A DNA stretch of 52,686 nucleotides from SGZJ01 sp949372955. Lineage in GTDB: Bacteria > Bacteroidota > Bacteroidia > Flavobacteriales > Flavobacteriaceae. Shown one piece after another: positions 1 to 7,666 of this stretch (the first letter of the stretch is position 1; each line of letters starts with the position of its first letter). Location: assembly GCA_949372955.1 (NCBI GenBank), contig CASIAX010000025.1, positions 1-52,686 on the forward strand. Reading direction: 5' to 3'. A model generated the notes under the pieces. That model was given only the letters and a program-made list of their open reading frames with translations. It did not search any database and had not been told where the DNA came from. Both the position numbers and the translations under genes were made by a program.

Positions 1-415
1 TGATATCTTATGAAAATCTTTTCTGTTTGTATGTGGGTATTCTCTACATGCTTTAGGTCTATGCTCGTATATAAAACAACTATTATCTTCATTTAAAAAA
101 GTACAAGGAGATCCCTTTAAAACATAATCATTGTCCGAGTCCATAGTTAAATACTGAGAAACGAACTTATCAATTTTAAGATCGTAAATGCTTAGAAATG
201 CTTGAAATATCTTTTGAAGTAAAAATTGGACTAGTTGTCTTACAACAATTCGCACAATCTAGACAATTAGTTTTTGAGAATTCATCATCATGAATATCAT
301 TCATTAAATAATCAAACTGCTTTGGTAGTTTTTTTTTTAATTTCTTAAAAAAAGAAGTGTTTTCCTTAAAATTAAGTTTAGATAACTTAGCAATATTTTC
401 AATTTTATCTTTCAT
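1..415 (-). pseudogene. YkgJ-family cysteine-cluster protein, frameshifted and cut by the window edge
   Basis: The start at 415 opens a reading frame with a CxxCxxCC cluster (CLDCANCCK, residues 51-59), typical of YkgJ-family zinc/iron-chelating proteins. The frame stops at 176. From 183 to the window edge another frame stays open and encodes the rest of the family pattern: a Cys in GSPCTFL, a second in NSCFIYEHRP, then KACREYP. Deleting one base (the G at 184 on the plus strand) would join the halves as ...SKHLDLKIDKF..., a natural family sequence. So either a real one-base insertion disables the gene or this is a sequencing or assembly error. The family is thought to bind a metal through the cysteines; its function is poorly defined. 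The gene is divergent from ftsE. Confidence 0.8.
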
Positions 416-481
416 GTATTTGTTACTATTAAAAAAACATCTCTTTGCTAAAATAATACAATTAAGTATTATATTTATATT

Positions 482-1186
482 ATGAGTACAAGCATATTAA
501 ATATAGATAAGGTTTCTATATATCAACAAGACGAAATTATCTTAGAAAATATTAATATTAATATTAATAAAGGGGACTTTATTTATCTTATAGGGAAGAC
601 TGGCTCTGGAAAAAGTAGTCTAATAAAAACTCTCTACGCAGATTTAAAATTAAAAAAAGGATTCATTTCAGTTGGTGGATTTACATTAAAAGACCTAAAG
701 GAGAAAAAAATACCATTTTTAAGAAGAAAGCTAGGTGTTGTTTTTCAAGACTTTAATCTTCTTCAGGACAGATCTGTTTTTGATAATTTAAAATTTGTTT
801 TAGAAGCAACAGAGTGGAGTGATAAAAAAAAGATAAAAAATAGAATCAATGAAGTACTAGAAATTGTAAAAATAAAGGATTTGATTTTTAAGCTACCTCA
901 CCAATTATCAGGTGGTCAAAAGCAAAAAGTAGCAATATCTAGAGCATTACTAAATAGTCCAGATTTAATAATAGCAGATGAACCGACTGGAAATTTAGAT
1001 CCAAAAACCAGCTTGGAAATCATGAACTTGTTATTAGAATTAAATAAGAAAGGAAATACAATTCTTATGGCTACTCATGACTTTATGATGATAAAAAAGT
1101 ATCCACACAAAACACTTTTATGTAATAACAAATCAATAAATGAAATTGACATTACTGGTATGAGTATTGAAAACATATACGAATGA
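482..1186 (+). CDS. ftsE: FtsE-like cell-division ABC transporter ATPase
   Basis: A 234-residue ABC ATPase with every motif in place: Walker A GKTGSGKSS (38-46), Q-loop Gln89, signature LSGGQ (142-146), Walker B with catalytic Glu167 in IADEPTGNLD, and H-loop His199. Length and the EPTGNLD/ATHD style fit FtsE/LolD-type ATPases. In Flavobacteria this gene is usually called ftsE, the cytoplasmic ATPase that works with membrane protein FtsX to control peptidoglycan hydrolases at the septum. No FtsX gene lies in the window, so the partner is encoded elsewhere. The stop overlaps the next gene's start as ATGA, so the following glycosyltransferase is translationally coupled. LolD or MacB-type function cannot be excluded. 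Confidence 0.75.
   Translation: MSTSILNIDKVSIYQQDEIILENINININKGDFIYLIGKTGSGKSSLIKTLYADLKLKKGFISVGGFTLKDLKEKKIPFLRRKLGVVFQDFNLLQDRSVFDNLKFVLEATEWSDKKKIKNRINEVLEIVKIKDLIFKLPHQLSGGQKQKVAISRALLNSPDLIIADEPTGNLDPKTSLEIMNLLLELNKKGNTILMATHDFMMIKKYPHKTLLCNNKSINEIDITGMSIENIYE
548..568. repeat. Short AATATT hexanucleotide repeat inside ftsE
   Basis: AATATT repeats three times plus AAT and encodes alternating Asn-Ile residues (23-29). Copy-number changes would keep the reading frame, so it is unlikely to act as an on/off switch. Confidence 0.7.
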
Positions 1187-2061
1187 TTTCAATTTTAATC
1201 CCTTGTTATAACTATAACGCATTCAATCTAATTTGCATCTTAGAAAAGCAGGCATTAACTCTTGGAGTGATTTTTGAAATTATCTGTATCGATGATGCAT
1301 CTTTTTCTAATTTAAATGAAACCAATCAAAAAATAAACACACTTACTAATTGCAAGTTTTTTGAAAGTAAAAAAAACATAGGAAGATCTGCCAACAGACA
1401 ACTATTAGCGGATAAAGCTCAATACGATTGGCTTTTATTTATTGATGTAGATGTTATTCCACTTAACAGTAATTTCCTGGAGATATATACAAATCAAATA
1501 AAAAAAGATTTTGAAGTTACTTTTGGTGGTTTTTACTATGAAGATAAAATAATAAACTCAAGAAGTTTAAGGCAGACATTCGGAAAATTTAGGGAACAAA
1601 TACCAAGTGAATTAAGAAATAAAAATCCTTATAAATATACCATATCATCTAATTTCTTAATTAAGAAAAATGTGTTTAAGTCAATCAATAAACAAATAAA
1701 AAGTGATAGTTACGGAATGGATTATTTGTTTGGAGCATTATTGAAAAATAATTTAATTTCTATAAATCATATTGACAACGAAGTTAATCACCATGGTTTG
1801 GATGAGAATTTAAAATTTTTAACTAAAACTAAAAAAGCGTTAAAAAGCTTACATTATTTAAAAAGAAATAAATTAATTGGCCAGAACGATATCACTATTT
1901 TAAAATACTATAATGTACTAAGTTTTTTAGGGCTAAGAAAAATTACAACTGCTATTATTAACTTATTTTCAAAAAGTATTGAATCTAATCTGTTGGGCGC
2001 TAAGCCTAGTCTGTTATTATTTGATTTATACCGACTTTCCTATTTGTGTAGTATAAAATAA
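1183..2061 (+). CDS. Glycosyltransferase family 2
   Basis: A 292-residue GT-A fold glycosyltransferase. The N-terminus ISILIPCYNY (2-11) is the family 2 nucleotide-binding strand. Asp37-Asp38 in CIDDAS and the DVD motif at 88-90 in LFIDVDV are the expected nucleotide-sugar and metal-binding acids. It has no obvious membrane segment, so it probably acts at the inner face of the cytoplasmic membrane. It overlaps ftsE by four bases and ends directly against the convergent ketoisomerase gene with no spacer. It most likely adds one sugar to the polysaccharide made by this locus; donor and acceptor cannot be read from the sequence. Confidence 0.85.
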   Translation: MISILIPCYNYNAFNLICILEKQALTLGVIFEIICIDDASFSNLNETNQKINTLTNCKFFESKKNIGRSANRQLLADKAQYDWLLFIDVDVIPLNSNFLEIYTNQIKKDFEVTFGGFYYEDKIINSRSLRQTFGKFREQIPSELRNKNPYKYTISSNFLIKKNVFKSINKQIKSDSYGMDYLFGALLKNNLISINHIDNEVNHHGLDENLKFLTKTKKALKSLHYLKRNKLIGQNDITILKYYNVLSFLGLRKITTAIINLFSKSIESNLLGAKPSLLLFDLYRLSYLCSIK

Positions 2062-2475
2062 TTATAAAGATTTTTTAAAATCTTCATAATCTCTAATATA
2101 GTCTTGTTCATCATAACTCTTTGAAGCTAAAACAAGACAAACAGAATCTTTTGAAAAATTATTCATTTCTCTCCATATGCCTTTGGGTAAGAAAAAACCA
2201 ACATTTGGACTACTTAAAGTAATAACCTTACTATTAAAACCGTCATCTATCAGTAAATCAAAACTTCCATTTAAAGCAAATAATACTTGAGATAAATCTT
2301 TGTGTGCGTGCCCTCCTCTTTCGCCATTTTCTGGGACATCATATAAATAATATACACGCTTAATAGAAAAAGGAACAATTTCATTTTCAACAAAAGACAA
2401 TGAACCCATACCTTCAGGGGAAACTATTTTTGGTATTTTTATTTCAAAAACATCTTCAATACTACTTCTTTTCAT
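2062..2475 (-). CDS. FdtA/QdtA-type sugar 3,4-ketoisomerase (WxcM-like cupin)
   Basis: A 137-residue single-domain cupin. The family signature GERGGHAHK (51-59, with His56 and His58) and the C-terminal YDEQDYIRDYEDF (121-133) match the WxcM-like/FdtA group. These enzymes isomerise dTDP-4-keto-6-deoxyglucose to the 3-keto sugar, the step before a 3-amino-3,6-dideoxyhexose (Fuc3N or Qui3N) in O-antigen or S-layer glycans. No aminotransferase (FdtB type) or RmlA/RmlB gene lies in the window, so the pathway must be completed elsewhere. Its start overlaps the upstream minus-strand glycosyltransferase by 14 bases, indicating one transcript. Some relatives in polysaccharide loci have no proven reaction. 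Confidence 0.85.
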   Translation of the reverse strand: MKRSSIEDVFEIKIPKIVSPEGMGSLSFVENEIVPFSIKRVYYLYDVPENGERGGHAHKDLSQVLFALNGSFDLLIDDGFNSKVITLSSPNVGFFLPKGIWREMNNFSKDSVCLVLASKSYDEQDYIRDYEDFKKSL

Positions 2476-3292
2476 TATTCACTTTTATAAATTGAAAAAT
2501 CCCCTTAAGTCCAGTTAAATATTTAGGTATTATTTCTGTAACGCTAATATGTTTAAATATAAACATTAAATAAACATAGTGGACTAACTTAAAAAAAGAA
2601 AAAAAATTATAATACTTGTAAAACAAAGCACCTTTAGCAAATAAAATTCTATCACTTCCAACATCTTTTCCTGAACTGATAATATCGTGAGATAAAATTA
2701 CATCATTTTGAAAAATTATATTAAGATTTGAATCCATAGCATCTCTCAAAAAGATATACTCATCGGCTGTTTGAAATATAGATCCAAGCCCGAAGTTATT
2801 ATCAAATTTAATATTGTTAAAAATAATAGAATCTCTTTTAAATGCAATAACAACTGAATTAACAGAGTTTAAAGTTTTTTTATCGTGAAGTTTCTTCTTG
2901 GGGTATTTTTTAAATAGTTTACCATCAAAATCCTTCATCATAAAGGTTATAATATCTGCATTTGGATTATTAGAAAAAGCATTAAGAATAATTTTATCAA
3001 AATCTTTTTCGTAAACTACATCATCATCTGCTAATAAACATATATCTGCAGTAGAGCTATGAATTGCTAAGTTTCTACTTTTTGATAAACCAATTTCATT
3101 TTTATTAATTAATTTAATTTTGCCAGTAGATGGACAAGAAAAGTTAATATTCTCCGTTTGATTTATAATTAAGACAGAATTAGAATGAGAATTATTATTC
3201 ACAAAGATATTATGTAAGAAATCAAGATTATCTCTTTGTTTCGTAGAAATTAAAATTTCTAAACTAATATTTTTGTTGTTTACATTACTCAT
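2462..3292 (-). CDS. Glycosyltransferase family 2 (A-type)
   Basis: A 276-residue GT-A glycosyltransferase. It shows LEILISTKQR (11-20), the GLSKSRNLAI segment typical of family 2 and the metal-binding ADDD at 88-91. The C-terminal third is rich in aromatic and hydrophobic residues and may lie against the membrane. It is the first gene of a two-gene minus-strand unit with the ketoisomerase. It diverges from the GT-B glycosyltransferase across only 34 bases that contain a promoter element on each strand. The sugar transferred is unknown. Confidence 0.85.
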   Translation of the reverse strand: MSNVNNKNISLEILISTKQRDNLDFLHNIFVNNNSHSNSVLIINQTENINFSCPSTGKIKLINKNEIGLSKSRNLAIHSSTADICLLADDDVVYEKDFDKIILNAFSNNPNADIITFMMKDFDGKLFKKYPKKKLHDKKTLNSVNSVVIAFKRDSIIFNNIKFDNNFGLGSIFQTADEYIFLRDAMDSNLNIIFQNDVILSHDIISSGKDVGSDRILFAKGALFYKYYNFFSFFKLVHYVYLMFIFKHISVTEIIPKYLTGLKGIFQFIKVNNEKK

Positions 3293-3298
3293 TAAAAT

Positions 3299-3306
3299 TA
3301 TATTTG
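3299..3306 (+). promoter_or_regulatory. -7 element of the GT-B glycosyltransferase promoter
   Basis: TATATTTG matches the Bacteroidota TAnnTTTG -7 consensus, 20 bases before the ATG at 3327. It faces a minus-strand match three bases further on. Confidence 0.5.
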
Positions 3307-3309
3307 AAA

Positions 3310-3317
3310 CAAATGTA
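3310..3317 (-). promoter_or_regulatory. -7 element of the minus-strand GT2 promoter
   Basis: Read on the minus strand this is TACATTTG, a TAnnTTTG match 17 bases before the ATG at 3292. It and the plus-strand element at 3299-3306 point at each other, so the two promoters overlap. Confidence 0.5.
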
Positions 3318-3326
3318 GATAAATTA

Positions 3327-4484
3327 ATGAAAATTCTATTAATAGGTGAATATAGTGGACTTCATAATTCTCTAAAAGATGGTCTACAATTAAACGGGCA
3401 TACAGTTACTTTATTGGGTACGGGTGATGGGTTTAAAAGATACCCAGTTGATATTTTAATAAAATCAACATTTTTTGAAATCCCTATTTTTAAATTTATA
3501 GCAAAAATAATTGATAAAATATTCAAAGTAAGTCTTAATGATATTGAGATAGGTATTAAAACATTTTTTAAAATTAAAAAATTAAAAGGATTTGATATTG
3601 TACAGTTAGTAAATGAAAATTCCTTTAAAACAACTCCTATTTTAGAAGTAAAGTTGATAAAAATAATTAAAAAAAATAACAAGAATATATTTTTACTTTC
3701 TTGTGGCACAGATTTTAAAAGCATTCAATATGCTTTGAATAAAAATTTTAGATATTCAATATTAACTCCATACTTTAATAATAAAAAACTAAAAAATAGC
3801 TATCGCCACATTTTAAAATATAATAATAAACATTTCAAAAACCTTCATGAATATATTTATAAAAATATAAAAGGTGTTATAAGCTCGGATTTAGATTATC
3901 ATATTCCATTAAAAGAAGAGATCAAGTATTTAGGTATGATCCCTAACCCAATTAACCTAAGTAAGATAAAATACAATAAGCTAAAAATAGATGGAGAAAT
4001 AATAATATTTCATGGAATTAACATAAAGAACTCTATCAAAAAAGGTAATAATTATTTTCAAAAATCTATGAAAATAATTAAAGAATTGCATGGAAATAAA
4101 ATTAAATATATTGAAGTAAAGAACTTGAATTATAACGATTACGTAAAATCTTATGACAGCTGTCATATTTTTCTAGACCAAGTATATGCTTATGATCAAG
4201 GATATAACGCATTAGAAGCAATGGCAAAAGGCAAGGTGGTGTTTACTGGAGCAGAAAAAGAGTGGTTAGATCACTATAACTTGATAGAAGACAGTATTGC
4301 TATTAATGCATTACCTGAAACCAATTATTTAGTAAATAAGTTAACTGACTTAATTAATAATCCTGAAAAAATTGAAAGTATAAGTGTAAATGCTAGAAAA
4401 TTTATCGAGAATCATCACGACTTTAAAAGCATTGCAAGTATTTATGAAGACAAATGGTTAAAAGCTCTTAAGAATGAAAAATAA
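3327..4484 (+). CDS. GT-B fold glycosyltransferase (family 4/1-like)
   Basis: A 385-residue protein beginning MKILLIGEYSG, a typical GT-B N-terminal Rossmann strand. The ATG at 3327 is preferred over an in-frame ATG at 3273: the earlier one would place 18 non-conserved residues ahead of that strand and run into the divergent gene. Near the C-terminus, YDQGYNALEAMAKGKVVFTG is the donor-binding segment that in GT4 enzymes carries the E-x7-E motif; here the first acid is replaced. It is probably a cytoplasmic, membrane-associated retaining transferase. It overlaps the sulfotransferase gene by 11 bases, so the two are likely co-translated. Confidence 0.8.
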   Translation: MKILLIGEYSGLHNSLKDGLQLNGHTVTLLGTGDGFKRYPVDILIKSTFFEIPIFKFIAKIIDKIFKVSLNDIEIGIKTFFKIKKLKGFDIVQLVNENSFKTTPILEVKLIKIIKKNNKNIFLLSCGTDFKSIQYALNKNFRYSILTPYFNNKKLKNSYRHILKYNNKHFKNLHEYIYKNIKGVISSDLDYHIPLKEEIKYLGMIPNPINLSKIKYNKLKIDGEIIIFHGINIKNSIKKGNNYFQKSMKIIKELHGNKIKYIEVKNLNYNDYVKSYDSCHIFLDQVYAYDQGYNALEAMAKGKVVFTGAEKEWLDHYNLIEDSIAINALPETNYLVNKLTDLINNPEKIESISVNARKFIENHHDFKSIASIYEDKWLKALKNEK

Positions 4485-5385
4485 ATTTTATCCTAATTTA
4501 TTTATACCAGGAGCAGCAAAGTCAGGTACTACAACTCTTCATGAATTGTTAGATTTACACCCAGATATTTCTATGTCTAGCGTCAAAGAACCTGTTTTTT
4601 GGAATAATAAAAAATTCAATAGCTATTCCAATGAAGATTGGACAAAATACAAAGAGTTATTTAACACAGACTCCAAAATAAATGGAGAATCTACAACCTC
4701 CTATATGTACTACGAATCATTCATAAGTAACATTAAAATTAATTATGAGGATTCGCCAAAATTTATTTTTATTTTAAGAAACCCTATTGATCGTTTTATT
4801 TCACATTTCTGGTGGATGAAAGGTTTAGGTCTAGAAAAAGATGATATTAAAAAAATAATAAAAAAAATACCGAGTCAAGTTAAAGTAATTGACTACAATT
4901 ATTACCCAAAGCATTATTATCAGTTTGGACTTTACTCAAAATGGATTCAAAACTTTATTGATAATTTTGGAATTGAAAATATTAAAGTAATTACTCTTGA
5001 AAGTTTAGTGTCCAATAGACTCCAAACAATTAATTCATGTTTTGATTTTTTAGATTTAAAAAAACTAGAATCATTACCATTAATTTCTTCTAACAAAACA
5101 ACCAAAATTAAATACCCATGGTTATATCACTTTATTAGAAAATCTTCAATAAGTAAAATGAAGTATACAAAGCTTGCTAAATTATTTTTATCACAAAAAT
5201 CTATTCATTTGATTAAAAATAAAATGAAAAAAATAATAGCAAATTGGAAAACTAAAGAATTTAAATACGAGACTTTAACCTCAGAATACAGAAATCACTT
5301 AAAAGATGCTGGTTATAATAATGATGTTAAAAAATTAAAAGATATTTTTGATTATCCATTTAAAGAATGGAAAGACTTTAATTAG
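4474..5385 (+). CDS. PAPS-dependent sulfotransferase
   Basis: A 303-residue sulfotransferase. The 5'-phosphosulfate loop PGAAKSGTTT (12-21) and the 3'-phosphate-binding segment RNPIDRFIS (102-110) are both complete. These are the two PAPS-binding sites of the sulfotransferase family 1/heparan sulfotransferase-like fold. It transfers sulfate from PAPS to a hydroxyl or amino group. Between a glycosyltransferase and a flippase gene, the likely acceptor is a sugar of the surface polysaccharide or its lipid-linked repeat unit. No signal peptide is present, as expected for a cytosolic PAPS enzyme. It overlaps the preceding gene by 11 bases, and the flippase follows after 6. No PAPS-synthesis genes are in the window. 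Confidence 0.88.
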   Translation: MKNKFYPNLFIPGAAKSGTTTLHELLDLHPDISMSSVKEPVFWNNKKFNSYSNEDWTKYKELFNTDSKINGESTTSYMYYESFISNIKINYEDSPKFIFILRNPIDRFISHFWWMKGLGLEKDDIKKIIKKIPSQVKVIDYNYYPKHYYQFGLYSKWIQNFIDNFGIENIKVITLESLVSNRLQTINSCFDFLDLKKLESLPLISSNKTTKIKYPWLYHFIRKSSISKMKYTKLAKLFLSQKSIHLIKNKMKKIIANWKTKEFKYETLTSEYRNHLKDAGYNNDVKKLKDIFDYPFKEWKDFN

Positions 5386-5391
5386 TTACAG

Positions 5392-6651
5392 ATGAATTTT
5401 ATAAAAACATCCATATATTCAGCAGCGAGTACAACTATAAGTTTATTAGTAAAATTAATAACTAATAAGGTAATAGCATTATACCTTGGTACGAACGGAA
5501 TGTTTTTGATGGGTCAATTAAAAGACTTTTTGAAAATTGGCAATACTCTTGGAACTATGGGTATTGAAACTGGGACTGTAAAATACACATCTGAATTAAA
5601 TAATAAAGAAAAAGATTTCAAAGATCTTGTTGGCACTAGTTTTAAAATACACCTCTACAGTTCACTGATAATAATAGGATTAATTCTTATTTTCTATAAC
5701 TATTTAACACTATCTATATCAAAAGAAATGAGTGAAATTAACAACTACTCATTTAAGTATCTATTATGTTTCTCTATTGTATCTTTTTCAATACAAACAT
5801 TTATAATGTCTGTATTAAATGGCTTAAAGAAAATTAAAATATTCATTTTAATTAATATAATTGCAACAATTATTTCAGGTGGAGTTCTAATTTTTCTAGT
5901 AATAAATTACTTCACTGTTGGAGCATATTATGCTTTAATATTAAGCCCAATAATAACTTTAATTACAGCTTTAATAATCTGTTTATTTTTAAAACCATTT
6001 AAATTAAATTTTCTTAATTCAGTATTAAAAATAAAATATTTTAAAAATTTATCTAAATTCTCATTAATGGCAATTATGGCACCAATATGCCTTGTTGGTG
6101 CAACATTTACAGTTAGGTATTATATTTATGATGAATTTGACTCTAACCATGCTGGCTCTTGGGAAGCTATGTGGAGGATATCAGCTATATATTTATTGTT
6201 TTTAACTACGACTTTCAAATTCTATTTAGTACCAACATTTACAAACTTAGAAAATAATAGCTTAAAAAAAGAGGTCTTTAAAATTTGGAAAACCATATTA
6301 CCTATAATAGTTATAATAACATTAGGAGTTTATATAGCTAAAGATTTAATTATTGATATTTTATTTACTAGTGAGTTTAACTTGATTAATAGCTTAATTC
6401 TTTTTCATTTACTCGGTGATATTATTAAAATAAACTGCTGGGTACTTGGAAATATTTTGGTTGCTAAGGCTAAAACAAACCACTTTATTTTATTTCAAGT
6501 AGAATGGTCAATTGTATTTGTTGTTTTATCAATTATTTTAGCTAATATATATGGTTTTGTAGGACTTTCAATAGCTTACTTTAGTACTTACATTATACAT
6601 TTTCTACTATTAAATATATATTTCAGAAAATTATTATGGAGAAATAATTAG
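5392..6651 (+). CDS. Wzx-type polysaccharide flippase
   Basis: A 419-residue integral membrane protein with about twelve hydrophobic segments. The N-terminus (KTSIYSAASTTISLLVKLIT, then NKVIALYLGTNGMFLMGQLK) closely follows the pattern of WzxE and related O-antigen translocases of the MOP exporter superfamily. It should flip undecaprenyl-linked repeat units across the cytoplasmic membrane. It is the last gene of the plus-strand polysaccharide operon, 6 bases after the sulfotransferase, which suggests that sulfated units are its cargo. No Wzy polymerase or Wzz gene was recognised nearby. It ends 6 bases before the convergent FemAB-like gene. Confidence 0.85.
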   Translation: MNFIKTSIYSAASTTISLLVKLITNKVIALYLGTNGMFLMGQLKDFLKIGNTLGTMGIETGTVKYTSELNNKEKDFKDLVGTSFKIHLYSSLIIIGLILIFYNYLTLSISKEMSEINNYSFKYLLCFSIVSFSIQTFIMSVLNGLKKIKIFILINIIATIISGGVLIFLVINYFTVGAYYALILSPIITLITALIICLFLKPFKLNFLNSVLKIKYFKNLSKFSLMAIMAPICLVGATFTVRYYIYDEFDSNHAGSWEAMWRISAIYLLFLTTTFKFYLVPTFTNLENNSLKKEVFKIWKTILPIIVIITLGVYIAKDLIIDILFTSEFNLINSLILFHLLGDIIKINCWVLGNILVAKAKTNHFILFQVEWSIVFVVLSIILANIYGFVGLSIAYFSTYIIHFLLLNIYFRKLLWRNN

Positions 6652-6657
6652 ATGTTT

Positions 6658-7626
6658 TTATATAAATAAATCATTCAGATTAACATAATTATTGGTTTCA
6701 ACTTTATAAAAATCTTGAGTTATAGATTTAGCACCAAAACCTTCCTTCCAATATATTAAACCTTTATTAATCGACTGGCCATTGTTTTCATTTGAATTAC
6801 CAAAATCAAAAAACTCCTTTGACTTAAATACATTACCAATTAAATGAGAAAATAAAAAATCTAAACTTCCTGTAGAGTTTTTAGAAGAATCCGAAGAGAT
6901 ATATTGAACATGAGCAGTTGTTTTGGATTCAAATATTGTAGTAGCAGCAATTAATGTCTCTTTATTATAAACATTAAATTGTCTGATATTATTATTAAAA
7001 TTCTTTTTCAGCAATGTAATTTCACTTAACGTATGCACTGGAGAAACACCATGCTTTAAGTTCAAATTAGGTATTAAAAGAGTTTTCCAAAAGTCATCAA
7101 AACTATCAACTTCTTTTACAACTAAATTGTTTTTAATTGCTTTCTTAAGACCGTTTGATCGATCCTTAGAAAGAGATAAATTATTTTTTCTAACAACAGA
7201 AAGCACTTCCTTTTTTACAATTTCAGAATTTAACAAATGACTTATATATTTGGATTCTTCACTTGGCAAAACATGATATATAGATGGAATTGGTTTATAG
7301 TTTAAGTTTTTAATATTATTATCAGAAAGATATTTAAGGGTAGTTTTAAAAACTTCAACTACATCATTAAATTTAGATTTCTCATCTAATACAAAACCTC
7401 CATAAGTTAAACCTTGATGAGAATAAAGTTGATCATCAACCCTGTTTGCTGGCAGGATGGATATTAATACGTCTTTTTTATATATTAGAAGAGAATAATC
7501 AAGAAACCTATCACTGTGATAATCCATAAAATCTCTTAGAAACAAAAAAGTACCGTTTCTAGAATTTAGAACAAATTTGTTCCAGTCTGATTTTAATTCT
7601 TTTGAATATGTTTTTATAGAATAAAT
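6658..7626 (-). CDS. FemAB-like GNAT-fold acyltransferase, start codon uncertain
   Basis: The FemAB/GNAT-like group found in polysaccharide loci. The first conventional start is TTG at 7545, but upstream codons continue in frame with strongly conserved family sequence (SDWNKFVLNSRNGTFLFLRD, then MDYHSDRF). No ATG, GTG or TTG precedes that segment before the in-frame stop at 7660-7662. The likely start is therefore a rare ATT at 7626 or a mutated or misread ATG, giving about 322 residues. The C-terminal half contains FFDFGNSNENNGQSINKGL and YWKEGFGAK, typical of the acyltransferase core. It probably adds an acyl or aminoacyl group to a sugar amine. It is convergent with the flippase gene. Confidence 0.75.
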   Translation of the reverse strand: MYSIKTYSKELKSDWNKFVLNSRNGTFLFLRDFMDYHSDRFLDYSLLIYKKDVLISILPANRVDDQLYSHQGLTYGGFVLDEKSKFNDVVEVFKTTLKYLSDNNIKNLNYKPIPSIYHVLPSEESKYISHLLNSEIVKKEVLSVVRKNNLSLSKDRSNGLKKAIKNNLVVKEVDSFDDFWKTLLIPNLNLKHGVSPVHTLSEITLLKKNFNNNIRQFNVYNKETLIAATTIFESKTTAHVQYISSDSSKNSTGSLDFLFSHLIGNVFKSKEFFDFGNSNENNGQSINKGLIYWKEGFGAKSITQDFYKVETNNYVNLNDLFI

Positions 7627-7666
7627 AGTATAATATTTTATTTGATATGAAAATACTATTTATTTT

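Noticed and set aside
3362..3724. 120-codon minus-strand open frame inside the GT-B gene
   Set aside because: Antisense to a gene with clear glycosyltransferase motifs; composition reflects the A/T-rich complement.
482..7626. Invertible promoter or phase-variation repeat in the polysaccharide locus
   Set aside because: No matching inverted repeats flanking a promoter were found by eye, and the only microsatellite (548-568) has a six-base unit that preserves frame.
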